Below, in pieces: positions 11,300-22,276 of a stretch of DNA of 64,000 nt; position 1 is the first letter of the stretch, and each line of letters begins with the position of its first letter. A model generated the notes under the pieces. It ran no database searches, was not told the DNA's origin, and saw only the letters and a list, made by a program, of their open reading frames with translations. Location: assembly GCA_963930775.1 (NCBI GenBank), contig OZ005702.1, positions 4,898,001-4,962,000 on the forward strand, in the 5' to 3' direction. Origin of the DNA: Cliona cf. orientalis. Taxonomy: Eukaryota > Porifera > Demospongiae > Clionaida > Clionaidae. The position numbers and the translations under genes are program-made.

Positions 11300-14200
11300 T
11301 CACACCTCTTTTAGGTGGTTTTGCAGCCATGAACGAAATTTGTTTTTATCCATTCTCTCAATGATGCTGCCCGTGACACTTTTGAACTCGTGTTTTCGCC
11401 TGGGATACTTCCCAAAAACATCTTTTGCTTGTAGCTGATTGACTATCCTTTTGAGATCTTTTTCACGTGATGCTTGTGTGTGTTTGCCTGATGGTTGGCG
11501 AACAGAAGATATAGCATCAAATTGCTTACAGACGTTAAGGAGGGGTCCCACACACTTCCCAATGCGGAGTATCGTCCTTGGTGTTAGGTTGGATCCTTGA
11601 TGACCAAGGACAGATTTCACTGTTCAGTTCAAATGTTCCATGTGTAGGTCACAGGGCTTGTTGTCTCCAGCCTTGCCCTTTGTGTTCACGAATCGTGACC
11701 AAATTATCTGTTCCCTTAGCCGAGTGGTGGTACATGAGTGTTGACAAGTAGTTTAACTGCTTCAAGGGAATACTTCATCCTTTTGGATGACTTAAATATC
11801 GGTAGGAAAAACCGCCAACAACGGACCACCCTTTCTCCATCGCCCTCTTTAATAGCATCTTCAAATTCTGCATTGAGTAGGCTTAATGTGAGCACTTCAC
11901 TTGCATAAGCAAAGACACCATCTGCACAAGATCCATGATTGCCAGTCTCCTTCCAGGCCTTATTGGAAGATTGATGAGTCCTATCAACATATTGAGGATG
12001 TGTTTGTGAAATGCTGATCTGCCCTCAGAGCTCTGTAATTCACAAGTGAGCGTTGCAGGAAGGCCTGACTCACAATTCTCCATTTTGAAATGCTTGAGAG
12101 TGGCTGCAATAATATGTCCTTCCATGACAATCTGAATGAATATTAACATAATATACTATTATACCAGTATGAACACATAAGGTTAAATGATATCACTGAG
12201 AATTGACTTTTTTTACTTACATTAAGAAAGTCTTCAGCTGCATTTACATTCACTTTTGGTTTTTTGGGAACATTCGTCCTATTAATCAATGATTTCAGTT
12301 GTGCAAGAGTTCCAGCAACCTTGTAAGCACCCACTTTGTACAATCGTTTCCACAGCACCTGCAAGGATATACAGGGTACACAGGCTTATTGAAATAAGAC
12401 ACTTTATCATGAGGCCTTATTTGTATTATATTAACTTAAACAACTACATCTCTTACCTCCATAAAACATACTTTGGTATGCCAGTCCTCTGCAACTGGAA
12501 TAGTGCCTTCCAAACGACCAGCTGGATGTTGGGAATTTTGTCAGACTCTGCAGGCTGCTCGTGCTCTCTCAGCTGTCAGCTGGTCCCCACCAAGTAGAAT
12601 TTGTGCATATTCTCAACTTTCATCTCAGTAGTGCCTACTTCTGGTATATCAACAGTAAAGGTGGCTTCTTTGATTGGGACGTACTGCTGGAGGGAACTCA
12701 AAATATCTACCATCTCGTCAACTTTGTTCTCGTTCTTCATTATGATTCCCAGAGGAACCTAAAGTATATTACAGCATAAATCGCATGTATCCTACAAAAA
12801 TTTCAGTAAGTATACTTTACCACTTCTCAGGTAACTTAAGGCCTGGGTCCCATAAGCACAGCTCATTAAATATGCAAATTTTGTAATGAAAATTCTATAC
12901 TGCTGCAGACTATAAATTTCCAGATATAACAAGATATCAATGATTTAAGCATGCATGCCAACTTTGGAGGTCATGTGACTTATACTTTTTGTATATTGAG
13001 CCGGTGGACATCAAAATCATGAGTATGCAGTTACAGCAGTCAAAATTCGTTAAAAATCACCTTAAATGGATAAATTCAATAGAATTTCGTTTAAACTTTA
13101 GCAGTCCACCCCGTTTTTGATGAAAAAACATTAAACAGCTGAGAAATCACTGGTTTTCTAAATAATGCACACCTAAAAAAGGTGCGCTTTAATTAAAAAT
13201 CCATTATTTCTCAGCTGCTTACTGTTTTTTCATCAAAAACGGGGTAAACTGTTAAAGTTTAAAAGAAATTCTATTCAATGGATCCAATTAAGGTAATTTT
13301 TAACAAATTTTGACCGCTGTAAATGCATATCCGTGAGTATCAACTTTAGCGGCTTACTATGGAAAAGGTACAGGTCATGTGACTTCCAAACTTGGTGCAC
13401 ATGTTAAGGTCAATGGTGTCTATATGTATTTCAAATTCTGTCTTCATAGATGAATTATTTTCCTTTCTATGTTAATTTTGCATATTTAATAAGAAATCAC
13501 CACTGGACCCAGGCCTTAAGTCACCTGAGTTTAGATCGCTGGCACATTTCTTTCTGATGAGCATGCTCAATATGCTGCTTCACCAGATGCTTGAAGGGTG
13601 CAAATCCCGCTATGTGTTCACATATCACACGGCTGGTGAGGGTGGCAAAGTTGGAGAGAATTGTAGTGTAGTCATCTTCAGTAGGGAGAATGTCGTCGAT
13701 TGTCAACGAAACAGTTTCAGAAGGTGGCTCATCTGACTCTGTTGAGAGATCTATCCTATCCGTTAGTGCATAGTAATGGAAATAATGTAGTGATTTTCCT
13801 TGACTGTCTAGCGTCTGATGTCTAGGTTTGATATTTTTGTCGATATTATCACCTACATACTTGAAGCCGTGCCACTGTGACAATGGTGTAGTGTTTGTCT
13901 CTTCTAGCACGACTCCACTCTCATTTGGTAGAGGCGTAGACGTTAGGTGTACATCGGATGATCCATCTTGGACAGGAGTAACTGGAGAAAAGGGGGGACT
14001 CACTGGAGATTGGATGTCTGCTGGCCTAGGAGACTGAACACAGGGAGGTGTTAGAGATTCACCATCAAGGCTGATGTCAAATAATCCTGAGACATCCATG
14101 TCTAGCTCAGACTCTTCTGATAGTAGATGCAGAGGAGGTAGTGTCTGTGTCCTCATTGAAACCTTTATTGTGCATACACTAACCATCAAAACGTTCATAG

Positions 14201-15473
14201 ACTATTATCAGTCTTACCATTGGATCGGGAGAGGGGACTCGGACCACTAGGTCATCTTGCCATTCAAGAACTTCGTTATGACCATCAGCTATATTCTCCA
14301 TCAATGCCATAGTCGAGGTATGAGTCAAACAAATCCCCAGTTTGTGCAGCCTAGTAAATGCCTACAATAGAGTAAACCGTCATAAATACCAATAGAATTT
14401 GAGTAAGTAAACATACTTGCTTAGATGCATGACCAGCCTTCATCACTAGAGATATGACACTCTGTACAAGGTTGACCTTGTCGTTGCGCAGCTTCAGTAG
14501 GATACTGGCACACAGACTCAAAGCAGGTTTGATATGTTCACTTTCCCGCTTAGAGATAGGAGCAAGTCCAAGTAAGATGGCCGTCAGGGTGGTGCCTTTT
14601 GCTCCAATTCACTCCATACTGTTTCCCATGTAAAGTGCTCCAGTGCTGTCTTATTCTTCATTCGGAGGATCGAGTCACGTGAATCTGAGCACACACACTT
14701 TATTTCAGCTCCAACAGTACGGCACATTGCGGTTACAAGTTCTGGACGTAAAGTCGAGTTATCCACAGCTGCTCTTGCAATTGATCTTCGATTTCCTCGA
14801 CCGACGTACCTCCCTAGCTTCTTCAGTGACTGTGTTAAATGAAAGTAACTAGGCTTCTTTTCATAGCCTACAATGACCTATATAATAGTGAAGTGAAAAT
14901 TAACACAGATATGGTAATTATCCAGGTCCACTTCATCACTTACAGTAACAGCTGGAGATGCTTGCCCACCTGCTCCTGGAACAAACAGCTTTCGAGGTGT
15001 AGTGTCTTGCAACCTTGGTCTCTTTGCCGGAGATTCGTCTGGCATGTCTATAGCTAAACTCCATGTACACTTCTTGAGCTGCGAATCATTTTGTTCAAGC
15101 GCCTGGGACTGCACATAGATATGCATGATGTGAATTCTAATTAGAGCATAACAATATTCTTATGCTGACTCACGTCGCTCAGGCTGCATGACATATTGAA
15201 GTCCCGCGTTATTTTTGACTTCATGCGTTCCAAGTTATCTCTCATATCGCTGTACTTCTTCAGTAAGTTGAAACAACTCTTGCATACGAATGCTGGCTCT
15301 TTGCTGAGATATTCATGCTAAACGCTTGGCTGATATCGAGGACATCCTTCGGTAAGGAAGAGCATAAGTTTGCCGTATACCGAGCACACTCCAGCTGCCT
15401 CTCCTGTCAAACTCTTTCGGTCTCCTTTCTTTTCCGACAAAGACTCTCCGCAGGCCTTACACAAACACGCCAT
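11300..15473 (-). pseudogene. Multi-exon transposase-like protein (DUF6589-like), decayed
   Basis: Exons read on the minus strand: 15473-15174, 15108-14944, 14877-14417, 14361-14218, about 14167-13525, 12758-12457, 12358-12221, and 12131 to 11300. All show GT-AG boundaries where I could define them. The N-terminus has paired cysteines (CLCKACG and FVCKSCFNLL), suggesting zinc binding. Later motifs are G-D-N-I-D-K...R...SLHYFH, GDQLT.ERARAA, EDWH, LWKRLY...GTL..L, and a C-terminal W-S-R-F-V-N-T-K-G...DLHMEHLN. From memory this pattern is the group called DUF6589; the acidic residues could be catalytic, but that is inference. Lesions are an in-frame TAG at 15318-15320, a 1-nt loss near 14596, a frameshift near 12585, a TGA at 12541-12543, frameshifts near 11887 and 11735, and a TGA at 11624-11626. 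The gene is dead. Confidence 0.7.
12829..13530. mobile_element. 0.7-kb foldback element nested in the transposon gene
   Basis: The segment is one long imperfect palindrome. The ends read CTCAGGT, one variable base, then ACTTAAGGCCTGGG on each strand, and similarity continues through almost every block toward a centre near 13177 (ACACCTAAAAAAGGTG). Paired blocks include the text with CCCCGTTTTTGATGAAAAAA, found again inverted 100 bp later. It has no coding capacity and separates two exons of the minus-strand gene, with its right edge close to the donor at 13524. Confidence 0.85.
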
Positions 15474-15735
15474 GGTCCCGGTCGCTATTGAACGCAACAC
15501 TGACTACACGTGGGTCAGTTGCGCAATGCTTGTGGCTTCGCACCTACTTATACACGTGTATCTTTCAACCGTGCGATGATATAAAATGAAATTCCTGCGC
15601 GATGCCGATGGGTAGGGCATTTGCCCAGACCCTTCCCCCCTCTCTCTCCCCTCCCCCTCCTCCGCGTATTTATATCACGCGCATAGGGAAGGGTCTGGGA
15701 CCAGACTAGGGGCCATCAGGATGCTAAATACTGTA

Positions 15736-16415
15736 GATCCCTTGTCCTCAGTGTCTAACTATTATATATACTTGTGATGTGTAAGCTGGTGGTAGCATAG
15801 ATAATTATACGGGGGCTGGTCCAGGGGTGTGGATAGGGTGGCTAGCCACCCCCCTTCACCAGTTCATTTATGCAACGTAGTATAGGAGATGTCCATCATT
15901 ATAAACCAGCCACCCCCCTTGCACCAGTATGGTTTACTATGGGTAGCCACCTTCAATGCAAATTGTCTGGATCAGCACCTGTAATAGAGGAGGGAAGAGG
16001 GATTGGAAACGCGCATATACATGTAACTCTGTAGTGACGTCACAGAACAAGCTTATCATGTTGGATACACCCAGCTGTACATGCTAGCATAGCACAGTAT
16101 TGTAGTCTGTGGTTCTAGAATTTAACTGTAATCTGACTAAAACTAATTGTAGTGCAGTATGAAACCGCTGTTCGTGACCTTTGTAATGATATTTATGTGT
16201 GAAGGTCACTCTGGAATGTACTAGCACTCATGCACACACACTAGCACTACTATGGTGTGGCTTGGTTGGCTTGGGTTGTATGATAATGTTTATGAATTAG
16301 GGTGACAAACAATTTACTTTGTGTGGCCTTGTATCAGGGATTGGAATGTATAAAGGGGCTTTACTATGTTAGCCATTTAGCTAGCTCAGTCAGATCACCT
16401 TGCTACCATACTCAG
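15736..16415. other. Intronic or intergenic, no gene recognised
   Basis: No coding exon is seen. Two related texts with AGCCACCCCCCTT occur near 15843 and 15908. The stretch ends in the acceptor CATACTCAG before the linker exon. Confidence 0.3.
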
Positions 16416-16601
16416 CTATTCAGCCCAGCAGTGGTGATGTCAGTCAAGGGGTAGAGCCAAGCTGCCCAGTGGAGGAGGAGGCAGGAAATCAAGAGGCAGA
16501 GTCAGTGAAAAATGGTGGGGGAGCTCTTGAACTGTATCAACCTGAAAGTCAAATATCAGAATCAGCTCCTGATACCTCACACGAGTCACATCTGAAATCA
16601 G
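16416..16601 (+). CDS. Acidic linker exon, probably NLR1
   Basis: The exon is bounded by the acceptor ACCATACTCAG and the donor GTACAG. It is 186 nt and phase 1 at both ends, matching the phases of the death-domain exon upstream and the NACHT exon downstream. It encodes about 62 residues rich in S, E, G and P with no domain (V-E-E-E-A-G-N-Q-E-A-E-S then Q-P-E-S-Q-I-S-E-S-A-P), as expected for a disordered spacer. The link to NLR1 rests on phase compatibility, strand and position only. A transcript would decide. Confidence 0.5.
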
Positions 16602-17329
16602 GTACAGCCGATTCAGGGAGAATTTAAATTTGAGGGAGGGAGGATATAAGCATGCTCAATAAGAGGATGTATACCTCCCAGAAATGTTTTACATCTTCTG
16701 TTAGTGACATCTGATACTCTGTACTACATCAAGCAATTCTCCGAGGGGGGAGTGGGGGAGGGGGGTTAAGCAAGTCAGAGAGGTCTAGGGGTACTTCACC
16801 TTTCATATTAATCTCTGTCATTATAATATGTCTTTTTTTTAACCATGGGGAGCAGAAAATCACCTGATACTAGTGTTTGAATTTCAAAAAGAACTGAGGA
16901 CGAACGACACTACTTTCACTTGTACATGTACATATATGTGTAGCCTTGTCCTCCCTCGGTTCCTTTCACCTGGGAATCTGGGGACAAGCCACCAAATTTC
17001 TGCCAAATGGGCCAAGCTAATGGATTTTGGCCATGCCTGCATATCCTTAACCAAGCATGCACGCATGCACATTGCTTCTTGAACAAGTTCTCGAGGAGGT
17101 TGGTATATAGATACAGAGCTCATGTTCTTGCCAGCTTAGACAGCACAACATTTAAGGATCATCAGATTAATAAACAGTAAGCAGAAACTGTCGCTGTGGC
17201 CTGGCTCATTTAGGAGTTGGTTGAGGGGGTGTGGAGGTGGCTGCCCTGCCCTGTAGCTAGCTACAGCCTTTGCAGCCTTTCTCAGTGAATCTCACGGAGT
17301 GATGGGGAGAGGGGAGAACTTGGTAAATG

Positions 17330-18060
17330 TAATTTTAGTAGGACATGAGGTAGGAGAGTAATAAAGTATTAGAGTCAGCAAAGGTTACAGTGCTGACATA
17401 TGAAAAAAGGCTTGATAATGCCTTCAACAGATACATCATAACTGTGATCGGGAAGTCCATCCCTGACATGGGAATAGTCACAAATAGATCAAAATATTTC
17501 TGAAGATCAAATTGACAATAAAACCATCGCCTCGATACACAGCTGGGTGTCAACGCTATTTTCATAGACAGTTAATTATACACGTATTCATGAGCTTATA
17601 TGTACACTAGTTAATATTCATTTTATGAATGAATCAACAGCGGAATGATCTCGATTGGCACACGAGTACATATATACATGTAGTCTATAGGCATGTGATC
17701 AAATAATTTGCTTTATCACGATTAGCTCTGGCTTTTTGTGGTGCATTTTTTGAGTGAGAAGAGTTTATTGTGTCCAACTCCCTTGCTACCGACGGCCAAA
17801 TATCAACTATAAGATTTGTCAAATCACTTTCAACGTTCTGGACAATCTGATGTGAAGACTGCCTAGACGGCTTGAAGAAGAGAACCACCAGTAGTATAGT
17901 ATAAGATTTGCTTGACTTTTTTATTACTGCGAATAAAATATTATGTGTTCAAGAACATACTGTCCTAGTATGAACGGCTCTGTAGTATAAACCAGCAGAC
18001 TCATGAAGACTGAGATTAATATACTGGAATACTAGACCTCAAAATACAGCAATTGCTATC
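17330..18060 (+). repeat. Upstream segment shared by the NLR units, copy 1
   Basis: This block aligns along its length with 51420-52170, and its second half also aligns with 37300-37600. At 17395-17480 a broken frame reads VLTYEKRLDNAFNRYIITVI, and the copy at 51510-51600 reads EVLTCEKKHDNASNSYTVAV. That pattern (L-x-C-x-x-E..N..D.YAVAV) resembles the start of a HIRAN-like domain seen in other invertebrate proteins. Stops interrupt it in both copies, so it is at most a relic. Confidence 0.5.
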
Positions 18061-18125
18061 CCTATAGTGCAGTTGCGTCTCCTTAATTATGTCAAGGTGT
18101 ACATATGGAACAGTGAGCTTCCATA

Positions 18126-18803
18126 TATGTGACCGGATTTGGGAAAATCCTCCGTATGGGATTTTTTTCTGAAAATTGAGTTTGATGCATGGTTGATAAG
18201 CTCTACCATAGAGCTAACCCGCGTTCAAGTCTTAGGCCGATCGCGCGCTTCGTTGTGGAGATACAGCGCTTTGTTTGCGATCGCGCCACACCCCCAATAA
18301 TCGAGAAATTACGGTCTAAAGGCGTTGCTATGCACGCGTATGGCATTTCCGCATACTACGCGAGACCCGGAAATCAATTAAATGGACCTGGGCGGAGCCG
18401 TTCGAAATGAACATAAAGATCGAGCAAGAGCTGAATTTCGTTGTTGACAACGACAGCAGATTGTTCTTAGATGCCCCTTGCAAGAAGCTAAAAAGGTGAG
18501 TGAACGTACAGTAGTTCGATGAATCTAGCTGTATCTAGGTAGAGAATTCTAATTAGCGCCCATAGCAACGGGCTCCGAGTACGGCAGCTGGGCTGACTAG
18601 GTGGGTCAAAATGAAGGCTTATTTCGCCTTTGTATAGATCGACTAGCCTCCGTAGACGACGGCAACGGTTAAAGAAGGGTTGTTCGACATGTATATGACA
18701 AAATCTGGACTTTGACAAATTTCAACCTGAGCTACTAAAAACGCGCATTGCGCGAATCGCGCGCGGATCCCTTACGGAGAGTTCTCCCAAATCCGGTCAC
18801 ATA
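18126..18803 (-). mobile_element. TATGTGACC-ended MITE, copy 2 (inverted)
   Basis: A 678-bp copy of the element at 5622-6292 in the opposite orientation, with the same TATGTGACCGGATTTGGG ends and the same interior. Small differences and indels exist (for example around 18300), so the two insertions have diverged. Confidence 0.85.
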
Positions 18804-18808
18804 TTATC

Positions 18809-20783
18809 TGGTAGCAGCTGTTAAGCCAGCGGTCCAATTGTTGCAGATCCAGGAAGTACATCCGGTGGCACATTCCAGTACATGCAATTTTTGCCGTTTT
18901 TTATCTATTTTTCTTACATGTTCTATCTAGGCCATCTTTCACTTTTAGGACTCCAAACAAAGACCAGAATACAGAGCAACTCTTCTACTTTCAGCTCGTT
19001 CAAGTTCCATAACTCGGAGACATTCATGAGCTCCGCGGCAATTGCTTTTGTGCATGCTGTTTGCAAGCGCTCACAAAAGTGCCTCGCGCAAAAAGTGGTA
19101 CGTTTTGGTTCCCTTGGATTGATTCCCATGATTCAAGTACCATTCAATAGCTCTTGTGTTGCTCTACAATATGAGACTGGAACGAAGTTTTTCCATCGAG
19201 CGGTTCCAGAGTTACACGCTGTTAAAACAGTACAAAAATTGATATTTCACAATACAAATATTGAATGAATATGTACAAACCAATGATAACACAGCACTAT
19301 CTAGGTGCTACAAAGATTTCTAGCTACCAAATGCCTTCTTAAAGTTTTGCTGAAAGTTGTTAAAGCTTTCACAACCAGTCTCCTATGTCATCTGGCATCA
19401 TAAAAGCTATGGTTGACAGAGAAAGTACTCGATCAGCTGCAAGAGACGGTACAAGTGATGACCTCAGTAAATGGAGTAGGCTTTCAGCACCTCAGAAGTC
19501 AGCTTCATTACAAAGCTACAGCCTGAGGCCTAGGCAGCCCCTTCTCTAGGCTGTGGAACTCCATTTCTGCCCTCTCTCACCATCCTACTCCGACATCAAT
19601 AGCTGATTGTCACCTAATGAATTGTGTACGTATATGGGGTGGGTTGAAAACAGAGAGAGAGCAGGGTTGCATACAGGATTTTTTTTCTGGGGGGGGGGGG
19701 GGGGGGGGGGGGGGCGATCTCACGGACGACTTACGTATGTATATGCGCCGCTGCCATGCGTATATACTAGTAAATAAATCACACAATAATGCTATGATAA
19801 CAAACTTTTTCTTTTTGCTTGTGTATGTAATCATATTATTTGTGCTGTATATATTACATGTATATTATTATGGAATTCTAGGGGGGGGAGATCCCAGTGC
19901 GCCCCCCCCCCCCCCCCCCCCCCTCTGTATGCAACCCTGGAGAGAGAGAGAGAGAGAGAGAACTGAACTCGAACTGTGAGAGAAATGTCCACCCCCTTGG
20001 AACTTGTGCTTTTCGGCTTTGATGTAAGCCGACTTTCATAATGGCATAGGCACAACAGTGAGACTCTTCTGTGTTGCTTGTTCTTTAGCTGGTAAGGCTC
20101 GCCCTCATCCCTGGGCTTTATTATTTGCCTGGTAAGTATACATAGTTTATAAATAGCTAGCTAGCTAGCTAGCTACTTGGCCTCACACACACTTAATTGA
20201 CACCAACCTTCAGTCCTTGAAATTGTGAGCACAGAAAACTTGGAGCTTCATAATGAGCGCTACTAAGCCTATAGCTCATTCTTGGATGGTCAGAAGGTCA
20301 GACACTCGATAAAACCTTGAGAAGATGTGGAAAATGCCTCGCGGTTGTACTGAATTTTTCTGATTTTTGACGCCGTATAACTCTGGAACCGCTCGATGGA
20401 AAAACTTCGTTCCAGACTCATATTGTAGAGCAACACAAGAGCTATTGAATGGTACTTGAATCATGGGAATCCATCCAAGGGAACCAAAATGTACCACTTT
20501 TTGCACGAGGCACTTTTGTGAGCGCTTGCAAACAGCATGCACAAAAGCGATCGCCGCGGAGCTCATGAATGTCTCCGAGTTATGGGACTTGAACGAGCTG
20601 AAAGTAGAAGAGTTGCTCTGTATTCTGGTCTTTGTTTGGAGTCCTAGAAGTGAAAGATGGCCTAGATAGAACAGGTAAGAAAAATAGATAAAAAACAGCA
20701 AATTTGCATGCACTGGAATGTGCCACCGGATGCACTTCCTGGATCTGCAACGTTTGTACGTTTTTTGGACCACTGGCTTAACG
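18809..20783. repeat. Large inverted repeat, arms ~450-490 bp
   Basis: The left arm (about 18809-19262) and right arm (about 20290-20783) are reverse complements at high identity. Both contain a text with CCAGGAAGTRCATCCGGTGG, one with GGCCATCTTTCACTT, and one with GTTTGCAAGCGCTCACAAAA. The frames that appear across each arm have no recognisable domain and are unlikely to be coding. The 1-kb spacer holds another inverted-repeat element (19663-19938). The whole may be a foldback-type transposon. Confidence 0.75.
19663..19938. mobile_element. Short element with GGGTTGCATACAG ends and G/C tracts
   Basis: AGGGTTGCATACAG at 19663 is matched by the inverted CTGTATGCAACCCT at 19938. Just inside one end is a G26 run and just inside the other a C22 run, so the strand could fold into a long G:C stem. 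A single end of the same family occurs at 50170-50215 (AGGGTTGTATACAGGAATTT). It is 276 bp and non-coding. Confidence 0.7.
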
Positions 20784-21027
20784 ACTGGTAGAAGTAACAG
20801 TAGAGCCCCCACGGGCGTGCACTTGCCCGGGACACTTCAAGCAAAATCATGCATGTACAGTCTGCATGCTACTATCTTCAACTCCCAATAAAAGCTGCAT
20901 CCACGCCACCTTCACTAAATAGTGATTATATTGCAAGTCATGTATTGTCTGGTTATCGCCTTGCCAGGCCACTGAGGCCATGTCCATAAATTAATACTGA
21001 CGTGACCGGCTGGATTCATGAAACATA

Positions 21028-21965
21028 ACTAGAGCTCTCTCAAGCATAAAACCCTCAGCACATTGCATGGCATTAGCTACATGCTTCAATAATTGCATGC
21101 AGAAAAGCGGGTAGCTATAAAGGGCCGGAGCCAGGGTGAGGCTACTATAATATTAAGGACTGGGGACGAGGCTTGAGTGTTGTTTAAGATTCAACGGCTA
21201 ACGGCAGCAACAACCCTGGTGTGACAGTGTTGTATCGAGCTCCACACTGCCAACATCAACTCAACTTCCCTCACTGTATAGCCTATTCTCCAATTCTTGG
21301 GGACTTAGCTAGCTACATCTTAAAGGACTACAATGCAAAGCCTTGGCCCAAGACTAAAGTACACTGAGCAATAATGTATGTCCAATACATGTATGTTTGA
21401 TGTCACAATCGTGGGATAATATGACTGAACACTACTAACAGCATGCTATGTACAATCGAGTGCCAGTTAGTACAGTCATGCATATACCATACAAGCTTAG
21501 ATAGTCAAAGGGTACCACAAGAATACACATGGCAATTGGTAGCTAAGCCTTAGAATCGAAAAGAAGCCACTGTCATCCCACAATCGTCGAGAGCTCGCCC
21601 GTGGACTGAGCGAGGAAGGCGGTGGGATTGATGCAATCGTGTCTAAAGCGCATGCGCTGCGCTGAGGGTTAATAGACGTACATACCGTATATAGCGCGCA
21701 ACATACAACATTCTATTTATACATTAAGTCATGCTATATATCACTAGCTTGGGCAAAGTCAAGAAGCTTAGAATCGGCGAATGACACCAAACTGGCGAAC
21801 AAAGCTTTCTCGCAGAAATCCACACAAATTATGCCTTTGGAACACCATAAGGAACCTTATCACACCACACTTTGGACTTGCAAACGAGGTATGTAGCAGT
21901 TAGCATGGTAGCAGACAGACACACAGAATGACTACAGTAATTATCCCTGCAGTGCATGTGCCGAG
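21028..21965 (+). repeat. Dispersed repeat R, copy 2
   Basis: About 0.94 kb, collinear with 62308-63235 and inverted relative to 1420-2045. Landmarks are AGAGCTCTCTCAAG at the left, GGGGACGAGGCT near 21160, CATACCGTATATAGCGC near 21678, and a right end near GAGGGTTAATTATT. There is no coding capacity. It lies in the presumed intron before the NLR1 main exon. Confidence 0.75.
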
Positions 21966-22276
21966 GGTTAATTATTTTGGTGTGGCCTCACCACCTTACA
22001 CAGCCCCCAGAGAGCTTTTGAAAGATATTAATAATATTATTATTATTATTATAGTGCATGACGTAAAATAGAGTGCTTATATTTGACAAGAACTTCCTTG
22101 TATAACTTAGTGTGTGAGTTGGCAGTAACTAATTTCTTATGTCTTCATGTTTGTCAGACGTGCAGGCTTCCTTTGTGGCCATGTGCATACATACTTATCA
22201 TACCCTGAGCTGTCTTAATTATCACATGTGTAGCAACCATTGTTGTATCATGCTATTTACTGATTTTAATTTATAG

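Larger units (their letters stand above)
9566..15708. mobile_element. 6.1-kb DNA transposon with helicase and transposase-like genes
   Basis: The terminal inverted repeats begin TAGTCTGGTCCCAGACCCTT at both ends. Further in, both ends carry GGGTCTGGGCAAATG followed by CCTACCC, so the inverted region is roughly 110 bp with an unmatched middle. A perfect 9-bp direct repeat, GGGGCCATC, flanks the element (9557-9565 and 15709-15717) and is the target-site duplication. It contains a RecQ-like helicase gene on + and a multi-exon gene on - that resembles the DUF6589 group; both are broken. A 0.7-kb foldback element is nested inside. A 9-bp duplication is typical of Mutator-like elements, but I see no MULE transposase, so I leave the superfamily open. 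Confidence 0.85.
9497..15735. mobile_element. Short TACAGT-ended element split by a larger transposon
   Basis: Immediately outside the big transposon, TACAGTATTCAGCATCC at 9497 is matched by an inverted GGATGCTAAATACTGTA ending at 15735. If the insert 9566-15708 and one copy of its 9-bp duplication are removed, about 87 bp remain. This looks like a small hairpin or MITE that served as the target. Confidence 0.5.

Noticed and set aside
9566..15708. Assignment of the 6.1-kb transposon to Academ or Mutator
   Set aside because: A helicase suggests the first and the 9-bp duplication the second, but neither a matching transposase nor the full set of hallmarks is visible.
5735..18718. Frames with a shared LVDLYKGEISLHFDPPSQ text at 5735 and 18488
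   Set aside because: Both lie inside the two copies of the TATGTGACC MITE, are short and lack any start or splice support.
19617..20055. Frames with long runs of G or P residues
   Set aside because: They come only from translation of G/C homopolymers.
18882..20812. Matching open frames on opposite strands at 18882-19268 and 20276-20812
   Set aside because: They are the two arms of one inverted repeat. No domain is seen, and the frames arise from the repeat rather than from two genes.
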